Under the pieces are notes generated by a model. That model saw only the letters and a list, made by a program, of their open reading frames with translations. It was not told the origin of the DNA and made no database searches. Source: Ailanthus altissimus (lineage: Eukaryota; Streptophyta; Magnoliopsida; Sapindales; Simaroubaceae). From it: a stretch of DNA of 64,000 bases. Position 1 is the first letter of the stretch, and the number at the start of each line of letters is the position of its first letter. Below are positions 35,113 through 45,342 of the stretch, piece by piece. Location: contig OX327694.1 in the NCBI GenBank assembly GCA_946807835.1, positions 10,490,001-10,554,000 on the forward strand, given 5' to 3'. Position numbers and translations under genes: made by a program.

Positions 35113-35318
35113 ATGGAACTTAGGACTATACTTCTTCAAATCTAGCCCTTTAGACCGGATCTAAACTCCTTCAAATCAATACAATATTTGAAATGTTACA
35201 AACATTTTATCTTAATAAAAAATAATTAGCGATTTTATGAAATATGTATTTATTACATAAATATGAAATAATAATATTCATATAAAATTGGGATGACACA
35301 TGAGCAAAAATCCCAATA
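35113..35318 (-). mobile_element. copia LTR terminal piece (array copy 3)
   Basis: About 205 bp: CGGATCTAAACTCCTTCAAATC hairpin remnant from about 35156, then GATGACACATGAGCAAAAAT and CCCAATA at 35318, the right-hand limit of the copia sequence. Gypsy-1 LTR text resumes with GCTTAACCCTAGGG. Confidence 0.65.
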
Positions 35319-36176
35319 GCTTAACCCTAGGGTTTCTTATAGATATAAAAAAACACTCTTTTAAGAGCCAAAACACTGACTTTTAGAGAGGTAAAACTTA
35401 GAGAAATAATTCGCAATACAAATTAAGAGATCAAAGCCAAGAAATCAAGATTCAAGTTCAAGAATCAAGGTTCAACTCAAGATTGTGAGAGAAGCAACTC
35501 ACGGTATCTTCTTGATTAGTGTTTTTTCTCTTTTCTTATCATTATGTTATTGTTGTTGCTATTAGACATAGATTGGTTTGGTACTCTTAAGTTTGTGATT
35601 AGCTAAATTTATTTTATCTAGGGTTAGACTTTTTGAACTTAGTATGTAGTTGAATTTTATTAATTCTTAGTTTATGAACTAATACATTATAATTAATTCA
35701 TTCTATATAAGTTTAATGATTTCATTATATCTAACCAATATTTTGAATGATTGAAAAACTATGATGAACTTGACAAAGGGATTCATATAGCCTATGATAG
35801 TTTGATGCATGATCATAGGGTAATAACTATGAGTTCCATATAGGATAGACATATACTTAGATGACATGTATGACGTAATTTAGATTTAGTCTTAATGAAT
35901 TACATTCTCATCTAATTACCATAGATTATTCTTAATTTGAGAGTTCAACTCTAGGTTTATTTATTAACTAGGTTTAGTTTAATTTAATAAAACTAGGTTA
36001 ATTAATTAAATTTTAGATTTTAATTTTTTTGAATAAAAGTTAAGTAGTTATAATTTTAGCATTTGATTAAATTAATTAGATCACATAGTCCCCTATGGAA
36101 ATGATATCAGGACTTAAATCATATATTACTTGATACGATACTGTGCGCTTGTACTTAGCTAGTATAGCATACATCA
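35319..36176 (+). mobile_element. gypsy-1 5' LTR, right piece
   Basis: Matches the 3' LTR from about 42808 (GAGAGGTAAAACTTAGAGAA, GATTGGTTTGGTACTCTT). It then continues about 350 bp further than the truncated 3' copy, to an end at ACATCA (36176) just before the primer site. TTATAGATATAAAAAAACAC (35337) may be the LTR TATA region. Confidence 0.7.
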
Positions 36177-36181
36177 AGTTT

Positions 36182-36194
36182 TAGCGCTGTTACC
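36182..36194 (+). other. gypsy-1 primer-binding site
   Basis: TAGCGCTGTTACC matches the tRNA-Asp type primer site used by Tat/Athila elements (TGGCGCCGTTGCC) with three changes, all G-to-A or C-to-T, as expected from decay of methylated cytosines. Confidence 0.65.
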
Positions 36195-36335
36195 AATGAT
36201 TATTTTATCTATTCTTAGATCAATACTAATACTAACCTATTTGCTTTTAATTTAGATTTTATTTTGTTTTCTTTTGTTTTATTTTCTTCTTTTTACTTTG
36301 ATTTTGCTTTTATTTTACTTTGACAGTTCATGCAA

Positions 36336-36502
36336 ATGGCAAAAAAATCTAATTTGACTTCTTTTAATCCTGAGATTGAAAGAACATGGCATAGACTTTG
36401 TCGATTACTAGATTGAACATCATCTCTGTGTTTGAGCCTATGATATCATAGAGAGCATTAAAAGAGTATGCATTTTCTACTATAAATGGTGTTCAATCTA
36501 GT
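36336..36502 (+). pseudogene. gypsy-1 gag, 5' part
   Basis: From ATG 36336 it reads MAKKSNLTSFNPEIERTWHRL, the N-terminus of Tat/Athila GAG (F-x-P-E-I-E-R-T). Stops follow within 30 codons. The frame is interrupted at 36502 by the solo LTR and resumes at 39284/39289. Confidence 0.6.
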
Positions 36503-39283
36503 TGACAGGACCCGACCCGAGACCTTCTACAGTAGATCCCAGCAGCCTTGCCAGGTACCTCGATAAAAGTTTCTCAAAATAGAACTGGGCAACTGAGAAA
36601 TTTTGCGAGGTGAACCCTTTTTTAGTTCTTGCTATTATTGAGAAAATCTTGTAATATACATAAAAATGACATTTTAATTTTTAAAAGAAAAACAGGCAGA
36701 GTTTCCCTTATTTTTCAGAAAATCCATATAAAACCTACAAAGAAATTTCACTTCTATTTCAAACACTTCTCAATACTACTAATTCGGACCTCCGGTCCTT
36801 TCCAAACCAAATCCAACATAACTCAATAGTTTCATTTAAATCACAAGTGAGCATACTCATAAAAAGTAAAAGCGATCATCATAATATCGAAATCTCTTCT
36901 TGTTGATTCAAAACATACATACAAATATACATGCCAACACTTCTATGCAGAAAGCAAATGGTGCTAATTAGCACATTTACATATACAAAATTAATCTTCA
37001 GATTTTGCCCACTACTCGGCAATAGGAGAATCAGCAGCTTGCGTACCGAGACCTGCACCTAGGAAGGGAGTTTAGAAAACATAAACACAAAACGCGTGAG
37101 CTAAAGGAGCTCAGTGAGTGCAATTAAGATTTCAAATAAAATAACATTATGCATAGATAGTAAATTCTAAGTACATGCATAAATCATGCTTCTAAAACTG
37201 ATGTAAAGCTGTAAAACAGTTTCTAATATCATATGCTGATGAAATCTTGCCGAGCGGGCTTTATCTACATCTTTGGAAAATAATATCCAAAATCTGTATA
37301 ACACAATAACTGCCGTATGCATATAAATGAATAAATGCTATGGGTAAATCGAAAACTAGTAAAGTCCTTGCTCAGCCATTTTCTTTCTAAGCTGTACCAA
37401 TGGTAACCCTAAAACTCTATACTCACGCAGTGACTCAATTAGCACTGCACACGTGAGTAGATCACGGGGTACCTTAACTAGCAGCACCCACAGTGACATC
37501 TCAAGACATCTCACTGGCTATGCCGCGGAATCCTACATCGCATACATATAGCGAGACAATACCCCGTACATATACAGCGACTCACATGACTCGACATCCC
37601 GACTTTTTGGAGTTAGTGACATACCCCCATGACCTACCCATGTGCATAGGATATACCGACCGGGTCTAATATAATCACCACTACTATAATCTGAGGGTAC
37701 TAATGGCCTTTAAAACGAATGCAGAAATTTTAAAACTGTTTCTTAAACTGAACATGTAAATGCATATCTATGGATATATATTAAGATCATAAATCATGTT
37801 TATGCATTGAAAGCTCATAAAACATACATTTTCATTATGCGGAAACATAATAAACGAAAGATAACAGAAAAGACAGATTTTCACTCACAACCGCTCTGCG
37901 CTCAATTTCGCTTCGGATTTCTGCTCCCGTTACCGCTCTTGATTTATTCACCTACGTGCCATAAATGACATTTAGAACCAAATCGAATGCTAGAATCTCA
38001 TTTAACTACTAAACGCCCTAATCGGCATACAAAGCCCGAATGCATACTACTTTCTGATTTTTATTTACGGAGTCATTTAATCTAATCTAACTCACCACCC
38101 GGCGCCCTGAAAATTATTAAATACCTTATAACTTGGTTGGACATAATTGCCCTTCACCTTTCCAAAATGGACAATTATGTCCCATTTTCTTCATTTTTGG
38201 TTTTTCCATCAACCATATACATTCAACATATATAAGGCACCATTTACATACAACAACTCAATAAAAACACCACACAATCCCTAACTTCCCTAAAGTGGCA
38301 GAATTTCACCCTATGTTCCAACACATTTCTTTTCTCAATTTCTTGTTCCAATTACATCAAAATCAAGCCAATTTCATTTTAATGCCTTAATTACAACCAA
38401 TTGAAGTCTCTGCATTCAAATCACCCAAAACTCTAATTCTTACCTTGCCAATTTCTTCAAATTGATGACTCCTTCAAGCTCCACACTAGAATTCAACTTA
38501 ATCTAAACCAAGAATACATACAAGAACATCAATTTAAGCAATCCTTAAAGTTTACTTATCAATCTCATAAAACAATGCTTTTCTTACCTCTTTTTCTTGA
38601 ATTTTCACTAATGGAGGCTTCAATTGAGCTTAGGAATTGGTATGTAACCTTATTTTGGCTTGATTAAGCATGTAAAATTATGGAAAAAAAACGAAAATTT
38701 CATTGTAGCAGCACCTCCAACTCTTGCACAAATTTTACTCTCTTTTGCTCTAAATGTTTTTTTTTTTTTGTTCTCTTGAAAAATCTACACACTTTCAACA
38801 TATAAATAGTTATCCATCAATTGACCATTTTTCCCCTCAACTTACTCTAAATTACTAATTTACCATTAGTTGGAAACTAAGTATGTAATTGATCATTTGT
38901 AACTATCTAGTTAGAATAGTCCAAAGAACTAACTAGAATTTCCAACTTGGCAATCCATGAGATTTCTTCTAATTGGTCCATTCTCTAATATATGGATTAT
39001 GTTTCTCAACAAAGGCTTGTTCCATACATAACCCTTAAATGAAAATTCATGTAGTAAATTAGAATTTTCTTTTTCAAGCCAATAGAGAAAAATTCCAAAA
39101 AATATTCTAGGGTCGTCCAACGCTCCGATCGAGTGTGAAATTACCAAATTAGGTCTAATATCTCTCACGCGCACCATAAAAAAATATTTCTAATAGGGTT
39201 AAAATTGAGTAATCCTACGGTGTCTTTATTGCTCTATACCAAAATCTAGGCGCCAATACTACTAATAGAGATTGGATATTACA
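36503..39283 (-). mobile_element. 2.78-kb solo LTR with perfect CTAGT target duplication
   Basis: The plus strand begins TGACAGGACCCGACCC and ends GGATATTACA (TG...CA). It is flanked by CTAGT at 36498-36502 and CTAGT at 39284-39288, and removing one copy and the insert restores gag text. The minus-strand start TGTAATATCC and the GACCCGACCCG end are reminiscent of Tekay/Del-type gypsy LTRs, so I place it on the minus strand. It is relatively GC-rich in the middle (CTATGCCGCGGAATCC, 37519) and has no coding frame of note. No internal domain was seen, hence solo LTR; a LARD-like element is the alternative. Confidence 0.82.
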
Positions 39284-39755
39284 CTAGTATTTGGTGGCCA
39301 ACTATCACCACCGATAATTTTGAGATCAAGCTGAGTACAATTCAAATTTTGAAAAAGTCTATATAGTTTAACGGAGCTTCAATGACGATCCTAACATGCA
39401 TATCATAAATTTCTCAGAGTTTTATGACACCTTTAAGTATGATAATAGAGTCTCAGATAATGCCATTTGACTTAGACTGTTCTATTTTTCTTTGAGGGAT
39501 AGGGCAAAGAGCTGGTTGATGTTATTTTCGTCAGGATCTATATCCACGTAGATTGATGGTGAGTTATTGTATGAGGCATGGGAGTGCTTTAAAGACATGT
39601 TGAGGAAGTGTTCTCACCATGGAGTCTTTAAATAGCTATTAGTCTAAATGTTCTACAATGGACTAGTAGGTCATTTGAGGGATATTGTAGATGCCGCTGC
39701 TGAATGAGCTATAATGAATAAGTCTACGTATGAGGCTTACGATATAAATGGCCTC
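39284..39755 (+). pseudogene. gypsy-1 gag, central part
   Basis: After the target duplication the reading includes ITTDNFEIK, DTFKYDN-like text and PFDLDCSIFL*GIGQRAG in shifted frames, then FYNGLVGHLRDIVDAAAE, a stop and AIMNKSTYEAYDI. These are successive capsid motifs of Tat/Athila GAG. Several stops and frameshifts. It ends at about 39755, where an LTR fragment intervenes and the zinc-knuckle region is missing. Confidence 0.65.
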
Positions 39756-40077
39756 ACCGCTAGGTATAAACTGCCTCACTGCTAGAACAATGCGATGTTG
39801 GCATTGGAGCGTTGGCCTATCGCTGGAGTGGTGGAGAGATGGTGCTAAAGCGCTAGACTACGACTTAAACAGGTATTTTTTTATTTTCTTATTTCGATCA
39901 TGGTTCTAGTGCTCGGATAAAAATCCTTATGGCACTGGGGCGAAAATCCTTCTTTAAATTTTATTCAAATCCCTATAAATAACAATAATGCACACAAATA
40001 GCCATTTATTCTCATAAAATAATAAAATATCAAAATAAAAACATGAAAAAATATATGACAAATATGCCTTTATCAGA
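39756..40077 (+). mobile_element. fragment of the satellite-parent gypsy LTR
   Basis: Aligns with 20087-20412: CTCACTGCTAGAACAATGCGATG, GACTTAAACAGGT, ATTTTCTTATTTCGATCA, GGCGAAAATCCTT, CCCTATAAATAACAATAATGC and the terminal AAATATATGACAAATATGCC...TATCA (40077). It is only the 3' third of that LTR, truncated at its left end, between gag and protease of gypsy-1. Confidence 0.8.
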
Positions 40078-40760
40078 GGTTTATGAAGGAGATATTATAT
40101 AAGAAGAATCGACTACTAGATTGTGAGAAAGTAGTATTGATAGAGGAGTGTAGCACAATTCTCTAGTAAAAGCTAGCTTTAAAATTCAAGGATCCTGAAA
40201 CTTTACCATCCTATGCTCCATTGGTAATGATAATATTGGTAAAGCGCTTTGTTATCTTTGAGCAAGTATAAATCTCATGCCTCTTTACATTGTCAACAAG
40301 TTAAGTTTAAAAGAAGCAAAGCCTAATAATGTCATACTTCAATTTGCTGATCGCTCTCTTGCCTATCCAAATGGAATCATAGAGGATGTGCTAGTAAAGG
40401 TGGATAAATTCATCTTCTCAAATGATTTTATCATTCTAGACATAGAAAAAGATCAGAAGATCCCTCATCATCATTGGAAGACCCTTCTTAGCCACATGAC
40501 AAACAATTATAGATGTTCAAAAAGAGGAGTTGACCATGAGAGTGCAAGATGACCCTGTCACTTTTAAAGTCTTCAAGGAGATTAAGTTGCCATCTGAAAG
40601 TAAAGACTGTTGTAGCATTGATGTGGTGCACCCAAATGCCAAAGAGTTCAAAGACATGGATATATTGAATCCTCACATAAAAAATAAAGCTTTAAGGCAT
40701 AGAAAGAAAAGGAAAAAGAAGAGAGAGTAGTAGTGGGATGAGAGGATCAAAGAGAAGGGC
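40078..40760 (+). pseudogene. gypsy-1 aspartic protease
   Basis: Reading from about 40085: MKEILYKKNRLLDCEKVVLI, EECS, a stop, KLALKFKDPETLPSYAP, then GKALCYL-stop-ASINLMP at about 40238-40282, where the catalytic L-C-D-L-G-A-S has lost both aspartate (to tyrosine) and glycine (to stop). It continues with LYIVNKLSLKEAKPNNVILQ, FADRSLAYPNGIIEDVLV, DKFIFSNDFIILDIEKDQ and, after a shift, TMRVQDDPVTFKVFKEI. It is the same family as gypsy-2 (16.3-17.4 kb), but plus-strand. The normal RT domain does not follow; the lysine/arginine-rich tail (RHRKKRKKKRE) leads into noncoding DNA. Confidence 0.78.
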
Positions 40761-42533
40761 AAGTAAAAACTATTTTTTCGGTCTAAGATTAAAGTCTATC
40801 CAAAAAGAATGAGGTAAAAGCTACTGTCCTTGACTTAATTAAGAAGATATAGAAGCCTAAAGAGAGGAAGCCTAGCAAGTTTACATTCAATGATGCTTCT
40901 ACCATCAACTTTGATCGGCCATAAGAGTAGAAAGAGCCTCATTAAGCCGATAATGATAAATCAAGCGCTTCTTAAGAGGTAACCCAAGTAATTTTTGTTT
41001 ATATTTCCTTTAGTTTCAATTTTTATTTTATTTAGTTTCTTTGTTTTTTAGGAATAAAATAGCAAGTCAAACATTTAAGGAAGTAGTATGAACATTTGTA
41101 AGCGTTAGGAGGAAAGAAAACCGAAGTTACATTCATCAGAATACAGCTCTGTAATGTTTCAACTTCATTCACTGGGGGAGTTTTTATTACTTTTAAGTTT
41201 ATTTTTCAACATTGAGGACCATGTCTAATTTAAGTTTTGGGGGTGGAAAACACATATCCCATAAAGACAACAAATCAAATCATATAGCAAAATAAACATA
41301 TAACTTGTGTTTATTTTGCTACATGATTTGATTGGTTGTCTTGTGATATAATTTTTTTATAGCTTTGGTTAAGAAGATGATCATTAGTCCATAATAAGAA
41401 ATAGAATATTAGCTTAATTTATTTTCACAAATCTATAAGAAATAATAGATGCTTGAAATAATTCTTATATCATGAATCTTGGATTGAGTTCAACTTTATT
41501 TTTTATCACTTATTATTGAGCACCTTGAATTAAACATGTATTAGTTAATTTTTTTGCTTAGAGATACTTTTGTTTAAGTAGTACACCACAGTCTCGAAGA
41601 CCCATACTCTAAAACTTGCTTGATTATTACTTGAGGTGAAATCCTATAAAATACGTGAATAGAAAAATGACATTGGAGCATCTTTAGACCGATTTAGCAT
41701 TTTCTAGCCTACCTTAGATGTAAATTTATCCCTAATTATATGTTTTGAACCTAAATACCCATTTTTCTATTTAACCACACTATAAGCTAAGAGACTTTAA
41801 GCTTATTCACCCTAAAATTACCCGTAACACTATAAATCTTGAGTTTACTTAGAAATATTCTTCAAAAGAAAATAAGGTTGTGGGTGTATGAGAAAATGGT
41901 ACTGCAATAGAAAGTAATAAGTTTTGAAAGTGCTTAACAATCTAAGTTTGGGGGTACATATGAAAAAAAATGACAGAAAAGAGCCTTAAATTTGCAATAC
42001 CCCTAGCTTAAGAAAAATGAAAAAATTATAAGTTTGGGGGAGGAGATAAATCAAGAAGAGAATGATCAAGAGGTTTCTTTATAATTTTAAGTGTTCATGA
42101 TATGATTTGTACTTCATAATTATTTTTATATCTCACCTTAACCCTAGCCTTAGTGGAGAGTAGTATGAAAAGCAAGCTTGTGATAGTGTTATTATTAAAA
42201 ATATTCTGAGACATATCTTTATGTGCTTTATTAAGTTATTAAGTAAATCTAAGTTTCATTTAACTAATTATTTTCCTATTGCACACACACACAAGTGATC
42301 ATTTATAGAGGAGAATAAAGGACTTAATGAATGGTAGAATGAATTATTAAAAGTTGTCTATTACGTTCTAAAAAGACTTGTACCATTTGATAGCTTTTGA
42401 GACTTGAAATATAATAATCTAAATTAACCAAGGCTTATTTTTAGTTTTATGTTAATTTAAATTCAATAATAAGTTGTGATTATTTACTTTTATTTTGCTC
42501 GAGGATGAGTAAAGTCTTAAATTTAAGAGTATT
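40761..42533 (+). other. gypsy-1 3' noncoding region with polypurine-like tracts
   Basis: Post-pol sequence of Tat/Athila type (TTAAGAGGTAACCCAAGTAA at 40973-40992). G-rich tracts recur at 41229-41247 (AAGTTTTGGGGGTGG), 41943-41955 (TAAGTTTGGGGGTAC) and 42030-42043 (AAGTTTGGGGGAGG). The tract immediately before the 3' LTR is decayed (TTAAATTTAAGAGTAT). A 40-bp-arm hairpin lies at 41261-41346. No gene; short frames are incidental. Confidence 0.6.
41261..41346 (+). repeat. large hairpin in the gypsy-1 3' region
   Basis: Left arm 41261-41300 (ATAAAGACAACAAATCAAAT...) and right arm 41306-41346 (...ATTTGATTGGTTGTCTTGTG) pair over about 37 bases with four or so mismatches and a 5-base loop. It follows directly after the first polypurine-like tract. 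Confidence 0.8.
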
Positions 42534-43296
42534 TGATAGGGGTGTAAAGGCACTAGTATATTTAGTACTCTAAACGGGAGATTTACTCTATTTCATGAAA
42601 TTTTGGCTATTTAATTGTGTTTTTTTAATCATAAATAGGTGCACAACAGAAAATGTGACGTTTAAGAATAAACAAGAGGTAAATCGGACGAGAAAGAAAG
42701 AATTTGCACTCAAAATACGAGAGCGCCTGAACCTAGGGTTGGCATCGCAGAGCCTAAGGTAGATACTTAGGTACCACGATGCTAAGTCCCCAACATCGCG
42801 GCATTTGAGTAACATTTAGAGAGGTAAAACTTAGAGAAATAATTCACAACATAAATTGAGAGATCGAAGCCAAGAAATCAAGATTCAAGTTCAAGAATCA
42901 AGCATTAACTCAAGATTGAGAAAGAAGCAACTCAATGCATCTTCTTGATCAGTTTTTCTTCTCTTTTCTTATCATTATGTTCTTGTTCTTGCTATTATAC
43001 ATTGATTGGTTTGGTACTCTTGAGTTTGTGATAAGCTAAATTTGTTTTATCTAAGGTTAGACTTTTTGAACCTAGTATGTAGTTGGATTTTGTTAGTTTT
43101 TAGTTTATGAACTTAATACATTATAATTGATTCATTCTATCTAAGTTTAATGCTTTCATAATATCTGGTTAATTTTGAATGATTGAGAAACTATGATGAA
43201 ATTAACAAAGGGATTCATGTGTGTATCAATTACAAGTTCTATATAGGATAGACATATACCTAGATGGCATGTATGGTGTGATTTAGATCTGATCTT
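42534..43296 (+). mobile_element. gypsy-1 3' LTR, truncated
   Basis: TGATAGGGGTGTAAAGGCAC matches the 5' LTR at 29774. It includes a word-like stretch CATCGCAGAGCC...ACCACGATGC...CATCGCGGCA (42744-42802). Compared with the 5' copy it lacks the ACCCTAGGGTTTCTTATAG segment. It ends about 43296 at a junction with a copia LTR. Confidence 0.7.
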
Positions 43297-44577
43297 AATA
43301 TATGGTATCATGCCTGTTATGCTATAGACATTGTATGATCTGAAAGAGTCAGATCTAGCTTAAAAGAGTTTAGACCAAGACTAAAAGTTAGCAATACTGA
43401 AAGTTATAAATGCTAAGAGTTAGCGCTACTAAAAGTTAGCAGATTATAATAATTAGTAAAATCTAAGGAGTTAGAGCCTTATTTGTAATGGGACAAAGAC
43501 CTGAGGGCATACCAGTAATGGCATAGTTGTAAAGAGTTGCAATAGGTGCTAGGAAATGTCATTATACAAGTATATTTTCAAAAATAATATTCCTGATCCA
43601 TTTTCATCGGTGCGGGTCTATCGGTGAATTCCTTTTATATAGATTAGTGTATGTTATATCTGCATGGTATAGATGGTTGTTCTTAACTGACGGTGAGCTT
43701 ACCAGAAGCTCATATAAGCATATATGTATTTAATAAGGACTGAGTACTGAGCAGACTCGTGAGGATCCTAATATACATCATATGAAGCCATCAATGGTGA
43801 GTCCTCTCGAGTTGAGTAGTATTCGTGATCCTTTGACATAAGCGTCATGGTGGACTTGTGAGTGATTCACCATGCTTTGGTTCCATGTATGTCAAAAACC
43901 TTTCATAGTCTGACCGCTACGTGTTGCTGGGTATGATCCGATGCTCATGAAGTCCGGTGAGTGTAGATATGGGATCCATCAGCTCACATAAGTGAGTTAT
44001 ATATCCTGATGCTCTAAAATTGTATTTCAAAAAGACTTGTAGCCATAAGCATAAACCCGAGAAAATATTTTTTTGTAGGGTTGAACAATATCACAAAGGT
44101 GTTTGCGTATATTGTTTATCGAGATACAAATCGAGAGATAGGTTCATAGATAAGCATGTATATCTCTGCTCATCTAAGATATAAGTGGCAAAAAAATTAT
44201 ACAAATATGTTATGACATCAGCTTGTATGGTCTAATGCACTGATTTGTAATATCTGTGACATGTGCGTAGAGCATTGATTATGGACTCATGAAAAAATTC
44301 CATTTGATAAATCGAGCATGGATCTAGGAAGTCCCATAATATGAAGTGTACTCATTGTACACTGGGGCAGCGTATTGAGTTGAATGATTTAATCCAGTAA
44401 ATTTTAGTAAACCGGGATATTTATTTTGGGATCTCTCAGGATATGCACCCGTCAAGGCTCAAGAGTTAAGTACATTAATTGATTAACAATAGTTGTTGAC
44501 TACTGGAATGATGACACATGAAATATTGTAGGCCATTTATTGTTTGACTTTAAAATTACCAAAATGACCTTACTTGT
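43297..44577 (+). mobile_element. copia LTR, both ends truncated
   Basis: Family landmarks in plus orientation: hairpins at 43330-43372, a variable run of AGTTAGC words (43387-43442), TTCGTGATCCTTTGACATAAG (from about 43829), ATGATCCGATGCTCATG (43936), GTGTACTCATTGTACACTGGGG (from about 44345). The first about 130 bp are missing. It stops at 44577, at the RNase H end of copia-C. Confidence 0.7.
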
Positions 44578-45342
44578 GAGACAACCATCCAGATCAGACG
44601 AAAGTTTGAATATGTGCATCCCTTCAATTATAAGAAACATTTCTCCATATTATATAAAATTATCCTTTATACCTCTCAGGTATTTCAGATATGTTTCATA
44701 ACCATTTCATAGTATGATCTGGATTAAACAAATACCAGCTTGTAACACATATAACCATCCAAATCAGATTTTGTACATAAGATGGTATGCATTTAATCTA
44801 TTTCTAGCTAATGTATCTGAGACGTTAGACATTCTAACTCTCTCATCTTCTTCCCGAGGACACTTCTTCTGAGAAAGATGAATGTCATGTCTAAAAGGGA
44901 CTTTAACTGTCTCACAGTCAATCAAGTTGTACCTTTTCATGGACTTAGTCTATGTACATAGATTGAGAGAGTACTATTAAGCTTACTAGCCATATCTTCA
45001 TAAAGCTTTATACCTAGTATACATAAAGTCTCTCTCATATCTTTTATGAAGCAGTTCTTTACACAAATAACACTTATCTAATTTACTTGCAATATACCAA
45101 CATCGTTTTCGACATTGAGTATATTTTCCACTTTAGAGAACTTAAAAAGATAATCATAGTCCCACTGCCCTTTCTGAACACATACGTTTCCTCTTCATTC
45201 TTGATAAAATTAGACTTTCTGATTTCATCATATAAACAAATATTCAAGCTTCGGAAAAACTGCTTAAGTTTATAGATGGACTTCTTCAGTTTGCACAATA
45301 TATTAAAAGTTAGGCTTGGATGCAAAAACATCAAGTTATTCT
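44578..45342 (-). pseudogene. copia-C RT C-terminus and RNase H start
   Basis: Read leftward from 45342: LCKLKKSIYKLKQFFRSLNI...FDEIRKSNFIKNEEE-VFRKGSG, then a decayed strand where the Y-V-D-D catalytic box is expected (LSSLKWKIYSM in place of L-Y-V-D-D-I-L), then FRHDIHLSQKKCPREEDERV and the RNase H entry. This is the Ty1/copia RT palm/thumb. It was contiguous with the RT part at 47489 onward before the solo LTR inserted at 45343. The left end is cut at 44578, so most of RNase H and the 3' LTR are lost. Confidence 0.75.

Larger units (their letters stand above)
29774..43296 (+). mobile_element. gypsy-1 (Tat/Athila-like) with nested insertions
   Basis: A plus-strand Ty3/gypsy element: 5' LTR starting TGATAGGGGCGTAAAAGC (29774), interrupted at about 30.06-35.32 kb by copia sequence and resumed to 36176; a tRNA-Asp type PBS; gag; protease; a long 3' noncoding region with polypurine-like tracts; and a 3' LTR starting TGATAGGGGTGTAAAGGC (42534), truncated at about 43296 by a copia LTR. 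RT, RNase H and integrase are deleted. Later insertions inside it are the copia array, a 2.78-kb solo LTR and a third LTR fragment. The two LTRs share colinear text including GAGGTAAAACTTAGAGAAAT but differ at many positions, so the element is old. Confidence 0.75.

Noticed and set aside
39745..40090. GAGGCTTACGA/GAGGTTTATGA as a target duplication around the LTR fragment
   Set aside because: Both are ordinary coding text of different gag/protease positions, and the LTR fragment is truncated at its left end, so no target duplication is expected.
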